From: Fodinibius roseus
GTDB taxonomy: Bacteria; Bacteroidota; Rhodothermia; Balneolales; Balneolaceae
NCBI RefSeq assembly: GCF_900129315.1
Contig: NZ_FQUS01000003.1
Span: 62,001 to 126,000, forward strand
DNA length: 64,000 nt
Reading direction: 5' to 3'
The stretch's first letter is position 1. Each line of letters begins with the position of its first letter. The notes below the pieces were generated by a model. The model made no database searches. It was given only the letters and a program-made list of their open reading frames with translations, and was not told the origin of the DNA. A program made the translations under genes and the position numbers. Of the stretch, positions 36,042-45,888 are shown one piece after another.

Positions 36042-36195
36042 AAATCAGCAGTTATTAAGAATCCCAAAAATTAATGTCGCCGCTCCTCCATAACCTATAT
36101 TTATTATTTTAATAATTCAGGTCATTGTTCTATACTTGTTTTTTAACGGTTCCAGCCGCAAACAAATACTATATATTTAAAATTATTCAGGAACT

Positions 36196-38526
36196 ATGGG
36201 CAAGGATATTGCTAATGTGTTATTCCTTTTGATGTCAGTGTGTGTTGGTTTTATTCATATCTCCCATTCAAGTGCTCATGCACAGAGGGGAGAAGAAGAC
36301 CGGCAACAATATCTGGAACAGCTGCTGGAGGTGTTGCCGCCGGACCGGTATCAGAGAAGATCGGATGCTTTGCCGCCGACCCCGGTAGATTCTACCTGGT
36401 CAGCCTGGGTGGAGCGAACCGGGGAGCTGCCGCCGGATTTTGAACAGATGCCCTCCCTGCCGTTTCTTCCCGATCCCCTGGTGCTGAATGAGGGGGGTGA
36501 GCACATCCCGGTGGAGACGATCAGTCAGTGGCGGAAAAAACGTCAATGGATCAAAGAAAAAGCCCAGCACTGGATTACCGGGACCGTCCCGCCGCCGCCC
36601 GGCAACCTGAAGGCGGAGCTTCTTGAGGAACGTCAAATGGGGGAACTGACCGAGCAGGATGTTCTCCTCAGGTTCGGACCGGACCACAAGGCGCAACTTC
36701 GTATTACCTTGCTGATCCCGCCCGGAGAGGGACCCTTTCCGGTATTTATGTGTCCCTGGAAAGAGGACCGCTACGACTGGGTACAGGCGGCCGTCCGTCG
36801 GGGGTATATCGGCGTCAGATTTGCTGCCACGGATCCCAAATACGGACTTGAAGATGACAGCGAAGCATATGCCGATATCTGGTGGCCGGACTATGATTTT
36901 ACCACGCTCATGCGCTGGGCCTGGTCTGCGTCCCGGACGATCGATTACCTGCATACGCTTCCGCAGGTAAACCGCGAACAGATAGCACTCACGGGGCTGT
37001 CGCGCAACGGCAAGTCCGCTCTTTGGGCCGCCGCTTATGATAAGCGCATCAAGGCCGTGGTACCGATCAGCGGGGGCACCGGGGGCGAGCATCCTTTTCG
37101 CTATACGTCGGCTAAATATAACAATGAATCCATTGAACTGCTTACCCGGGTGCAACCCCACTGGCTGCACCCGAGGCTTCGCTTCTTTGTGGGGCGGGAA
37201 CACAAATTGCCCGTCGATCAAAACTCGCTCATGGCCCTGGTTGCTCCCCGGGGACTCATGTTGACTTCTTCGATTAACGAGCACGCCGCAGATCCCTGGG
37301 GCATCGAACAGGCTTACCGGTCGGCCAAGTCGGTGTATGAATTTTTGGGCGCTGAAGAGAACATAGCCATTGATCTGAGAGATGGATTTCATTCCCCGGC
37401 CGCCCGGGATATGGAGCGGTACCTGGACTTCTTCGATTATGTTTTTGAGAGAGGGGATACGGAACCACAGAATAAACTGTATTACGATTATACCTTTTCA
37501 AAGTGGCTGGGCCTGTCCGGGGAGATGATCGATCCTCTTGATTATCCCTCCAAAGGAATAGATGACATGCTGGAAGACCCTGACGGGCAGAAGATCGATA
37601 AAACCGAAGATTGGGAGAAAAAAAGAGAAGAGATCCGGTCCCGTATCAGCTGGGGCCTGGGCAAAGAGCCGCCTTCCCTGAGTCCGGGCCCGCAGCGTAA
37701 TTACAAGCGGGATGTTCTCGGGCTGCCCAGGGTGGATGAATCCGTGGGAAGCCGTCCTATCTCTTTCGGGCGGTTGTATTATCCCGCCGACGGGGAGGGG
37801 CAGCCGGTGGACGATGACCTGCCGGTGGTGGTATATCTTCACGAGTATACCTATTCGACGGGTTTTCTCCGGACGGGGGATATCATCGACCGGTTTACGG
37901 ACCGGGGATTTGCCGTTTATGTGTTCGACCAGATCGGTTTCGGAACCCGCATAGAAGAGGGGCGGCTGTTCTATGAGCGATTTCCCCGCTGGTCCAAAAT
38001 GGGACGCATGGTCGCTGATGTCCGTTGGGCTATCGATGAGTTGGCCTCCGTGAATTATCTGGACCATGATAACCTCTTTGTCGGCGGCTATGCGCTGGGA
38101 GGCACCGTTAGCCTGTACAGTGCGGCCCTGGACGCTCGCATTGCCGGCGTCATTTCTGTCGCGGGCTTTTCGCCCATGCGTACCGATCGCCCCGGCAAAA
38201 CCGCCGAGGGGATATACCGCTATTCGCATTTGCACGGGCTGCTCCCCCGGCTGGGCTTTTTTGTCGGGCATGAAGACCGGATTCCCTATGACTACCACGA
38301 AATCCTTGCCTCCATTGCCCCCCGGCCGGTGTTGGTTACGGCTCCGACGTGGGACCAGTACAATTCATCGGAGGATGTCACCATGGCGGTGGATGAAGCT
38401 GCCGAGGTCTACCAGTTATATGGGGCCGGGGACGCGCTCCGCCTCGAAAAGCCGGAGGATTACAACAGGCTTTCCCCGGAAATGAAAGAGGACATGGTTG
38501 ACTGGGCTGCGGAGATGGTAGAGTGA
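36196..38526 (+). CDS. Exported two-domain esterase: CE15-like domain plus a catalytically degenerate hydrolase domain
   Basis: A 776-residue protein with a signal peptide (cleavage near AHAQ). Residues about 60-420 resemble CE15 glucuronoyl esterases, which cut ester links between glucuronoxylan and lignin: the nucleophile is Ser269 in TGLSRNGKSALW and a catalytic His is probably His399 in DGFHSPAARD. Residues about 470-776 form a second alpha/beta hydrolase related to the three esterases at 45889-57668. Its nucleophile elbow reads GGYALGGTV (Ala633 instead of Ser), and the His position is Asn757 (PEDYNRLS against PEAGHDFP in the neighbours). The second domain is therefore probably a binding or structural module. 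It is a single gene, divergent from plsC. Confidence 0.85.
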   Translation: MGKDIANVLFLLMSVCVGFIHISHSSAHAQRGEEDRQQYLEQLLEVLPPDRYQRRSDALPPTPVDSTWSAWVERTGELPPDFEQMPSLPFLPDPLVLNEGGEHIPVETISQWRKKRQWIKEKAQHWITGTVPPPPGNLKAELLEERQMGELTEQDVLLRFGPDHKAQLRITLLIPPGEGPFPVFMCPWKEDRYDWVQAAVRRGYIGVRFAATDPKYGLEDDSEAYADIWWPDYDFTTLMRWAWSASRTIDYLHTLPQVNREQIALTGLSRNGKSALWAAAYDKRIKAVVPISGGTGGEHPFRYTSAKYNNESIELLTRVQPHWLHPRLRFFVGREHKLPVDQNSLMALVAPRGLMLTSSINEHAADPWGIEQAYRSAKSVYEFLGAEENIAIDLRDGFHSPAARDMERYLDFFDYVFERGDTEPQNKLYYDYTFSKWLGLSGEMIDPLDYPSKGIDDMLEDPDGQKIDKTEDWEKKREEIRSRISWGLGKEPPSLSPGPQRNYKRDVLGLPRVDESVGSRPISFGRLYYPADGEGQPVDDDLPVVVYLHEYTYSTGFLRTGDIIDRFTDRGFAVYVFDQIGFGTRIEEGRLFYERFPRWSKMGRMVADVRWAIDELASVNYLDHDNLFVGGYALGGTVSLYSAALDARIAGVISVAGFSPMRTDRPGKTAEGIYRYSHLHGLLPRLGFFVGHEDRIPYDYHEILASIAPRPVLVTAPTWDQYNSSEDVTMAVDEAAEVYQLYGAGDALRLEKPEDYNRLSPEMKEDMVDWAAEMVE

Positions 38527-39086
38527 AAGAGATTGTAGAATGAGCGGGAATCAGACGATTAGCCGCGTACATTTCATTTGGAATGATCGGGTTATAAAAT
38601 CGGACCGTATTCCTGAACCGGCATTCCCAGGTATGTAATCGTCACATCTGCTGCGTTGAACCTTCCCGGGTAGTCCGGGGTGAATGATCCAGGGCGTGGT
38701 TAAATTCCGATCTTTGAATACAATTGTATATCGTCGTTCCCATCATATGGACGATAGTGTATGCAGACACCCGAACCACGACAAGCTTCTCTTGGGTACT
38801 CTATATCTGCTCTGTGCGACGCTTTGAGGCAACTGTTACCTATTATTACCGGTCGGCTTTTCTGAGGGGTTATGGAATGTTTTATTTGGATTCGCTGCAT
38901 TATGTTTTTGGATTTAATTATGAAATTTGCAATTATAAAACAACATACTCCGGGAAAGGGCTAACGTATTTACAAGTGGAGGTGTGATTTTTCAGGGTGA
39001 GTTTATTGGAAATGCTTTCGGATGGGAAGAGCCCTGGAAATAGATTTAAATTTTTCGGGCAAAATGATACATAAATAAACAGAACT
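38527..39086. other. Noncoding gap before the ECF sigma gene
   Basis: About 560 bases without a supported gene. A short frame at 38724-38987 has no family features and poor codon bias. The last 150 bases become AT-rich and should contain the sigma gene promoter. No hairpin terminator is evident after the esterase gene. Confidence 0.5.
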
Positions 39087-39656
39087 ATGGGCTCAGGTGA
39101 TAATGGGGACAAGGTACTTCTGCAAAAGCTTAAGAGAGGAGATGAAACGTCTTTCCGAACCATCTATCTGAAATATCACAAGCGGTTATTCAGACTGGCA
39201 TTCAAATACCTGCGCAGCAAGTCACTGGCCGAAGATGCCGTCCACGAAGTGTTTGTCAGCTTGTGGAATGACCGAAAAAAACTAAGAGTATCCGGATCAC
39301 TGAGAGGGTTTTTATTTACCGCCATCAAAAATCACGTGCTGAATGTGATTGACAAAGACAAGCGAAGGCTGAAGAAGCACATTAACCATTCATACGAGAA
39401 GAAGGCCAGCCGGTTGGAAGCCGCTAATGTTATTGAGCTTTCCGAATACAGGGGACTTTATCAGTCAGCTGTTGAACATCTTCCTGAAAAGAGACGTCAA
39501 GTTTTTGAGCTGCGCACGGAAGAGGGACTAACCAACAGGGAAGTAGCAGCGTATATGGAGATCTCCGTACACACCGTCAAATCGCAGTATTATAAGGCAT
39601 CTACCTTTATCAAAGAGTATGTGCGCAGGAATATGAACAGAGAGACGGGGAGTTGA
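39087..39656 (+). CDS. ECF sigma factor of the FecI/SusCD-associated type
   Basis: A 189-residue Bacteroidota-type ECF sigma factor. Region 2 is in FRTIYLKYHKRLFRLAFKYLRS and AEDAVHEVFVSLWND (adjoining segments), the -10-binding part. Region 4 is in LPEKRRQVFELRTEEGL and NREVAAYMEISVHTVKSQYYKA. In the usual order such a gene is followed by fecR, susC and susD. Here it is followed by a repeat-like element and a fecR relic, then susC-susD, so its cognate anti-sigma factor is probably the intact FecR at 49865. It likely drives transcription of one or both SusCD sets. Confidence 0.93.
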   Translation: MGSGDNGDKVLLQKLKRGDETSFRTIYLKYHKRLFRLAFKYLRSKSLAEDAVHEVFVSLWNDRKKLRVSGSLRGFLFTAIKNHVLNVIDKDKRRLKKHINHSYEKKASRLEAANVIELSEYRGLYQSAVEHLPEKRRQVFELRTEEGLTNREVAAYMEISVHTVKSQYYKASTFIKEYVRRNMNRETGS

Positions 39657-39717
39657 AGGGATTTTTTGAGTCTCCTTTATACTACTATTATAGGTTCTAT
39701 TGTTGGAACGACCAAAT

Positions 39718-39905
39718 TCTTTGCACCTTTTTGGCTTGACCCAAAAGGTGCGTAAAAGGTCAAGACTGAGAAAACTCAGCGCCCGGCAGTCGCGCCGGCT
39801 CCGGAGAAAAATATAAACTCACCCGACAGCGTCGGGCTCAGACAAATATTTTTCTTATTCCTCCGCCTTGCGTCCGCCACCCGGGGCACTGACTTTTCAA
39901 GGCCA
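39718..39905. repeat. Stem-loop-rich noncoding element, probable dispersed repeat
   Basis: Between the sigma gene and the fecR relic, 190 bases contain four nested hairpins: CTTGACC/GGTCAAG (39735-39764), CTGAG/CTCAG (39766-39779), CCGGC/GCCGG (39783-39798) and CCCGAC/GTCGGG (39822-39836). The outer ends are partly complementary (ggcttgac... and ...cttttcaaggcc). It is G+C-richer than its surroundings and has no coding potential. From memory, very similar blocks recur in other Bacteroidota-like genomes between genes, which suggests a REP-like or nonautonomous repeat; a genome-wide copy count would settle this. Confidence 0.5.
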
Positions 39906-40015
39906 CATGTTTACATCCTTGAAAACAAGGATACTCTTTCATCACAGTTTGTCTGGTCCATCCTGTACGGTATTTCTCGCAACAAGGAAAAAGTTGCCTT
40001 CCTTATTTCACCTTC

Positions 40016-40113
40016 TTTCAGAAAAAACGGATTTAGCGTAATACTTTTGCGATTGGCATCTGTAGTACTATCAAAGACGGCATAAATCGCAAGGATTTGA
40101 TTATTGATGGACC
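40016..40113 (+). repeat. Direct repeat copy A: fecR promoter region
   Basis: These 98 bases match 49774-49871 without gaps, with six mismatches by eye. They include the fecR ATG (40107) and first codons, an aagga ribosome-binding site and a TACTTTTG (40042-40049) that fits the Bacteroidota -7 element TAnnTTTG. Upstream of 40016 the two loci share nothing obvious. Confidence 0.85.
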
Positions 40114-40345
40114 ACAGGTTGCGGCACTTGAAGGAAAGTGGCCCTAAAAAGCGGAGATACGGAAATGCGGCCAGTGCTCATCTGAATCGTAACAACGTAG
40201 GTGTATTGAGGCTCTCCGACAGCCAGATTACTTTTAAAAAAGCAAATGCCGAAAACTATGCAAGCTGGTTTGAAAATCGACTGAAATTTTCAGGGTTACC
40301 GTAGGGACAGGTGAATTGCCAATACGAACGCCTCTATTGAGTAGA
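40107..40345 (+). pseudogene. fecR relic with a large internal deletion
   Basis: The start codon and next bases (atggacc) match the intact fecR at 49865, then the sequence jumps to the equivalent of 50477 (caggttgcgg), so about 605 bases are missing. Two one-base losses follow, the second restoring the frame (NAASAHLNRNNVGVLRLSD is shared exactly apart from one residue later on). Similarity then fades after about 40345, where a stop interrupts SGLP. The membrane span and most of the FecR domain are gone, so no working anti-sigma factor can be made. It stands just before susC, where an intact fecR would be expected. Confidence 0.88.
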
Positions 40346-40420
40346 ACCGTTCTCTGTAATATTTGGGATAAAAAAACAGGTATTATTTAAACATTATACA
40401 ACAAATCAATTGAAAGGGTT

Positions 40421-43400
40421 ATGATTATAAGTGGCGAATACGAAAATGTTGATATAAGAAAAATAGAGGCGGTCCGAAGAGCACTTCTCTTGTTGTTTGC
40501 TGGGTTAATCATAATGGGACAGACAGCCTATGCCGGCCAGGCTAATTTGATCGGAGCGACGGCCTTATCATTAAATAAACCCGTCGATGAACAACAGCAA
40601 CTTATTTCAGTTAATTTTAACAATAAGCCTTTGTCGGAGATATTGAACGAACTGGCTCAAGAAGTGAATGCAGGTTTTTCATATGATGCCAACATAATAC
40701 CTCATAAATCGATTACGTATCAGGGTAAAAGTCAGTCAGTCTATACCGTACTGAAGGCTGTCCTCGAAGGGACCGGTCTATACATAACGTTATCTGATAA
40801 TAGAAAAGTAGTTGTAATTAAAGAACAGAATGTGCAGCAAATAGGAAGGATTCAGGAGGAGATAAATGGGACAGTTACTGATGCACAGTCCGGGGAACCA
40901 CTACCAGGGGTTAATATTTCTGTTGAGGGAACAACTACCGGAACTTCTACTAATGCAGCGGGTGAATATAGCCTCGAAGTACCGGGACCTGAATCTGTTC
41001 TTGTTTTTTCTTTCATAGGTTATAAAACCCAGAAAATAACGGTGGGAGAACAGAGTATTATTGATGTTGCTATGGAGCAGGATTTCGGCCGATTAGATGA
41101 AGTAATCGTAGTGGGGTATGGGACTCAGGAAAGACGAGATCTCACCGGATCTGTTGATCGAATTGAAGGCGAAGACTTTCAAAACCAAAGCGTGACAAAT
41201 GTTACTGATATGCTGGCGGGAACTATCGCTGGTTTTAATGCGAATCAGGGAACATCAGCAGCCGGTGGGAGTTCGTTGGAAATTCGTGGACCTACATCTT
41301 TATCTGCCGGTACTGAGCCGATGATAGTCCTGGATGGAGTAGTTTACAATGGCAGTATCAGAGATATTAACCCAAATGATATTGAAACAATCGATGTATT
41401 AAAAGATGCAAGTTCTGCCGCGGTATATGGTGCAAGAGCTGCCTCGGGGGTAATACTGATAACTACGACCAAAGGTGATATCGGAAAGCCTACCATCGAA
41501 TTCACTTCCAAGGTAGGGCGCACAGAGGTAGCCAGCCGGAATTATGGGCCAAGGGGACCCCAGGATTATATAGATTTCAGAACAGATTATTATCGGACTG
41601 TTCCGACTGATTTTCCTGAATATCACTTTATGAATCCTAATGAATTGCCAGATGGTATTACCCTCGAAGATTGGAGATCAACAGTGGGTTCTCCAAATTC
41701 AGATGATACGGTTGAATGGTTAAATCGTCTTAATTTTTATGGTGGTGAAATTGAAAATTACCAGTCCGGAAGAACTACAGATTGGTTTAATGAAGTCATG
41801 CCACCGGGATTACGGTTTGATAATGATCTGAGCATTGCTGGAGGAACAGAAAATGCCAGATATTATTGGTCTATTAATCAAATTGATAATGAAGGCATCA
41901 TACAAGGTGATAAATTTGAAACTATTCAGACCAGATTGAATCTGGATTTCCAAGTTACTGATTGGTTAAGTGCGGGGATAAACGCGCAGTATGCTAATCG
42001 GGATGAAAGTGTAACAGAAGCCAGTTTAGGTCAAATGCTTCTGGTTACCCCGTATGGAAAAATTTATGATGAGGAAGGTGATCTGGAATGGTTCCCGGGG
42101 GGGTCTGAGAATGCACAAAATCCACTCATTAATACGCTGGGCCAAGAGAGAAACAGAATAATTAACAGTGCGTTTAGTTCCATTTTCGCTGAGTTTTTTC
42201 TACCGTATAATATTACTCATAAGATCTCATTTCAGCCTCGGATTCAAACAATTAGAGATTATAATTTTTGGTCACCTGAAACTATTATTGGCGGAAGATC
42301 TTATGAAGACGGACGGGCAACCCGACTGGATTTTCATGAATTTGAATGGATGCTTGACAATCTGTTGACATGGGAGCAGACTTTTGGTATCCATGATGTT
42401 GATCTAACATTACTTTACACCGTTGAGGAAGGTAAGACATGGCAGACAAGCACTTCCAATAATACCTTCCGCCCTACAACAAACCTTGGATATTCCGGGA
42501 TTCAATTTGGAATTAATCCATCCCTTTCGTCCCAGGATACCAAGGTGACCGGAGATGGTATGATGGCCCGATTGAACTATACGCTGTTAGATAAATACCT
42601 GCTTACAGCCTCGGTTCGAAGAGATGGTTATTCTGCTTTTGGTCAAGAGAATCCGAGAGCGATTTTTCCGGCTGTTGCTCTGGCTTGGAATCTTTCGGAT
42701 GAATCGTTTTTTGATGTTGATCTTATCAATCAGTTAAAATTAAGGGTTTCCTGGGGTAGAAATGGTAATCGGGCTATTGGGGCTTATTCCTCTCTTGCCC
42801 AATTAAGTGCCAACCAATTTTATAATGGATCCGAAGTTGAAATGGGGGTCTCAACTTCTTCCCTGGCAAATCCAAGTTTAGCCTGGGAGGAAACGGAGTC
42901 CATTAATTTCGGTATGGATGTTGGCATGTTAGATAATCGCATTAACCTGACGCTGGATTATTATGACATGACGACTACAAGTCTGTTGGTTAATCGCTCT
43001 TTGCCATCTATAACTGGATTTGATAATGTAACAACCAATCTTGGCGAACTTGGTAATAAGGGATTTGAGGCAACCATACGAACGAGAAATATTACCTCAT
43101 CGAATGTTAACTGGAGATCTTCTCTTAATTTTTCTCTAAATCGCAACAATATTAAATCACTTTATGGCCAGACAGGAACATATACGTTGGCCGGACAACA
43201 ATATGAAGGGGAAGTACCGGATTTTGAAAATGAATGGTTCCCCGGCCGTTCTATTCACGCGGTTTGGGATTATGATGTCCTTGGCATGTGGCAAGAAGAG
43301 GAGGTGGAACAGGCATCTGAATACAACTTAAGGGCCGGAGACATTAAAGCCCGTGATTTGGACGATAGTGGGACCTATGAAGCATTAGAGGATAAAAGAT

Positions 43401-43867
43401 TTATTGGCCATACCGAACCTCGATTTCGAATAGGCCTGCGAAATGAAGTGGATTTTTGGCAAAATTTTTCTGCGTCTTTGTTTGTGCGCGCTGATCTTGG
43501 TCATATTCTTCCATTTCCTCAGGCGTTATCAGGATGGTCTACTTTTGATCGCAGAAGCACGCCCAATTATCCTTACTGGACACCTGAAAATCGCTCGAAT
43601 GAATGGCCTGTCCTATCAAAGTCAACGCAGCCGTTTGGGGGAGGGATAATGCTTTATAAGCCTGCATCTTTCGTTAGGATTCAGAACTTATCAGTTTCTT
43701 ATAATTTGCCTTCAGAACTAGCTCAGAGGATATTAATGCAAAGTGTACGAGTGTTCGGTTCTGCACGAAATTTATACAGTTTTGACAACTGGCCTGGATG
43801 GGATCCGGAATCAGCACATGATCCAATGCCAAGGACCTTTACGATTGGATTGAGTCTATCCATATAG
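40421..43867 (+). CDS. SusC/RagA-type TonB-dependent outer-membrane transporter, copy A
   Basis: An 1148-residue TonB-linked outer-membrane protein importing oligomeric nutrients with its SusD partner. After the signal region come an STN domain (about 55-130, VNFNNKPLSEILNELAQ), which talks to FecR-type anti-sigma factors, a carboxypeptidase-regulatory-like domain (GTVTDAQSGEPLPGVNISV, about 150), the RagA-type VVVGYGTQERRDLTGSV lead-in, the plug (RGPTSL to VYGARAASGVILITT) and a 22-strand barrel. The STN domain shows that this is a signal-transducing transporter even though the adjacent fecR is broken. susD follows after 53 bases. DNA here is more AT-rich than in the first 38 kb. Confidence 0.95.
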   Translation: MIISGEYENVDIRKIEAVRRALLLLFAGLIIMGQTAYAGQANLIGATALSLNKPVDEQQQLISVNFNNKPLSEILNELAQEVNAGFSYDANIIPHKSITYQGKSQSVYTVLKAVLEGTGLYITLSDNRKVVVIKEQNVQQIGRIQEEINGTVTDAQSGEPLPGVNISVEGTTTGTSTNAAGEYSLEVPGPESVLVFSFIGYKTQKITVGEQSIIDVAMEQDFGRLDEVIVVGYGTQERRDLTGSVDRIEGEDFQNQSVTNVTDMLAGTIAGFNANQGTSAAGGSSLEIRGPTSLSAGTEPMIVLDGVVYNGSIRDINPNDIETIDVLKDASSAAVYGARAASGVILITTTKGDIGKPTIEFTSKVGRTEVASRNYGPRGPQDYIDFRTDYYRTVPTDFPEYHFMNPNELPDGITLEDWRSTVGSPNSDDTVEWLNRLNFYGGEIENYQSGRTTDWFNEVMPPGLRFDNDLSIAGGTENARYYWSINQIDNEGIIQGDKFETIQTRLNLDFQVTDWLSAGINAQYANRDESVTEASLGQMLLVTPYGKIYDEEGDLEWFPGGSENAQNPLINTLGQERNRIINSAFSSIFAEFFLPYNITHKISFQPRIQTIRDYNFWSPETIIGGRSYEDGRATRLDFHEFEWMLDNLLTWEQTFGIHDVDLTLLYTVEEGKTWQTSTSNNTFRPTTNLGYSGIQFGINPSLSSQDTKVTGDGMMARLNYTLLDKYLLTASVRRDGYSAFGQENPRAIFPAVALAWNLSDESFFDVDLINQLKLRVSWGRNGNRAIGAYSSLAQLSANQFYNGSEVEMGVSTSSLANPSLAWEETESINFGMDVGMLDNRINLTLDYYDMTTTSLLVNRSLPSITGFDNVTTNLGELGNKGFEATIRTRNITSSNVNWRSSLNFSLNRNNIKSLYGQTGTYTLAGQQYEGEVPDFENEWFPGRSIHAVWDYDVLGMWQEEEVEQASEYNLRAGDIKARDLDDSGTYEALEDKRFIGHTEPRFRIGLRNEVDFWQNFSASLFVRADLGHILPFPQALSGWSTFDRRSTPNYPYWTPENRSNEWPVLSKSTQPFGGGIMLYKPASFVRIQNLSVSYNLPSELAQRILMQSVRVFGSARNLYSFDNWPGWDPESAHDPMPRTFTIGLSLSI

Positions 43868-43920
43868 TACTTGCGCCTAAATAAATTGAAAGAAATGCAA
43901 TACAATAAAATACCCTGATT

Positions 43921-45714
43921 ATGAAACGACTAATAACAAACGTGTTGATATTCTCAGTCTTGTTGATTTTTATGGGCTCATGTTCAGAGAATTTCCTCCA
44001 ACCAGAACCTAAATCATTTTTTGCACCTGAAAATGTATTTCTGGATAGATCAGGACTTGAAGCTACGCTGGTTACAATGAAGAAAAATTTGCTAAGCGAA
44101 CATGCTGGACAGAAAGATAATATATCCCATCAATTTCATGCTTCGGAAACGGGGTCTCCACTTTTACAGATGGATTATACCAACTTGACTCCCAGTACCG
44201 ATCGGTATCAGCAATTTGTGAACCAGCTAAACAATATGTTTAATTATGTAAAGGATGCAAATACCGTAATAACAAGAATTGATGATATTGAATGGGAAGA
44301 TGAACAAAGTAGAAACAAAGCTTTAGCTGAGGCCTTATGGCATCGGTCGTATTGGTATTATCGGATGGTTCACAATTATGGTGATTTGCCCTTTGTTTCT
44401 GAAGAAGTGCGTGGGGCAACTCTTGATTATAATACCCATAGCCGTTGGGCCATACTTGACCGTATTCAGGCAGATATGGAGTTCGCAATAGAATATCTTT
44501 CTGAAGCGAAAGGTCCACATAAAATAACGCTGGGAGCTGGAAATCACCTTTTGACAAAAATTTATCTTGCCAACATGGAGTGGGATTTAGCCATTGAAGC
44601 AGCAACCAGGGTTATTAATGGGCCATATTCCTTGATGACCGAGCGGTTCGGGGAAGATGCTGATGATCCAAAACGAAATTTACTATGGGATCTTCACCGC
44701 CCCTACAACAAAAATATTTCGGCAAATAACGAAACCATTCTCGCTACCGTTGACAGATTTGAAGCACCAGAGGAGGCACGAACTGCAGGTAGCTATTCCA
44801 TGCGGATATACACCGCTTCCTGGTGGCATTCTAATAATAGGGATAGTGAGGGTAATGTAGCGTTTGTACGGGGAGGAGCAATGCATGATACCTTGGGAAA
44901 TGGGAATCCTGACCATGCAGCAAGTGATTGGCATATGTATGATATCTGGGAAGAGGATGGTTACCATTGGAGTAATACCCCCGATCTGCGTCGGGCTGAT
45001 ATCAACTGGATTGATAAGCACGAGATAACAATAAACAATCCGGATTCCCCTGATTTTGGCGACCCTATGAAAGGAGAATGGATGGCAAATCCATCAGATA
45101 GCGTTTATACGCTCTTTGCATGGCCTTTCTACAAAGTTTATTCACCAGAGCAAAATCCAGCTTCGCTGCCCAATGGGGGACATGCTGACTGGTATATTTA
45201 TCGTTTGGCTGAAACGTATCTTTTAAGGGCTGAAGCATACTACTGGAAGGGTAATCTACAGGCAGCTGCTGATGATATTAATATGATAAGGGAACGTGCA
45301 AATGCTCCACTAATTTCAGCCGGTGATGTGGACATTGACTATATATTTGATGAACGGGCTCGAGAGCTGTATGCCGAAGAACCAAGGCAAAACGAATTAA
45401 ACAGAGTATCCCATATTATGGCTGCTCAAGGCATAAATGGATATAGTCCGGATAATTTACATGAAAACAACTGGTTTTACGATAGGGTTTATAATCTTAA
45501 TAATCTATATCACATCAGTCCCGCACCTGTTGTCCTTGGGGAGTCACCCAAAATTGAACCCCGCCATTTTCAGTGGCCAATAGACGATGGAATCATCAAT
45601 TCAAATGTTTTTGGTACCGTCAATCAAAATCGCGGCTACGCTGGTGCTCAAAATAATGAGCCTCCGATTGAAGAGATCCCAGAACCTGGCTATCAGACAG
45701 GACTGGCAAATTAG
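43921..45714 (+). CDS. SusD/RagB-family surface lipoprotein, copy A
   Basis: A 597-residue RagB/SusD nutrient-binding lipoprotein that caps the SusC barrel at the cell surface. The signal peptide ends in a lipobox (FMGSC, Cys near residue 21). TPR-like helices include the conserved NKALAEALWHRSYWYYRMVHNYGDLP (residues about 123-148) and LAETYLLRAEAYYWKGN, and RARELYAEEPRQNEL is the typical C-terminal signature, read here as DERARELYAEEPRQ. It is paired with susC A. The ligand is unknown; the downstream esterases suggest an acylated or esterified compound. Confidence 0.94.
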   Translation: MKRLITNVLIFSVLLIFMGSCSENFLQPEPKSFFAPENVFLDRSGLEATLVTMKKNLLSEHAGQKDNISHQFHASETGSPLLQMDYTNLTPSTDRYQQFVNQLNNMFNYVKDANTVITRIDDIEWEDEQSRNKALAEALWHRSYWYYRMVHNYGDLPFVSEEVRGATLDYNTHSRWAILDRIQADMEFAIEYLSEAKGPHKITLGAGNHLLTKIYLANMEWDLAIEAATRVINGPYSLMTERFGEDADDPKRNLLWDLHRPYNKNISANNETILATVDRFEAPEEARTAGSYSMRIYTASWWHSNNRDSEGNVAFVRGGAMHDTLGNGNPDHAASDWHMYDIWEEDGYHWSNTPDLRRADINWIDKHEITINNPDSPDFGDPMKGEWMANPSDSVYTLFAWPFYKVYSPEQNPASLPNGGHADWYIYRLAETYLLRAEAYYWKGNLQAAADDINMIRERANAPLISAGDVDIDYIFDERARELYAEEPRQNELNRVSHIMAAQGINGYSPDNLHENNWFYDRVYNLNNLYHISPAPVVLGESPKIEPRHFQWPIDDGIINSNVFGTVNQNRGYAGAQNNEPPIEEIPEPGYQTGLAN

Positions 45715-45888
45715 CCATAGATAGAGCTTTTACTCATATAGTGATGAAATCAGTTTTCGGGGATTTAAAAGTCGGTGATGACTTTGTATGAGTTATATCA
45801 GAACTAATTTTCAGTTAGACATAGGTTCTATAGACAATTTTTTTAAAAATATGACCAATAATCATAGTATGTCTTGTTGGAATGCTAA

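Noticed and set aside
38724-38987. Short open frame of 87 codons between the tandem esterase and sigma genes
   Set aside because: Low-complexity, aromatic- and Thr-rich translation, no family features and no ribosome-binding site.
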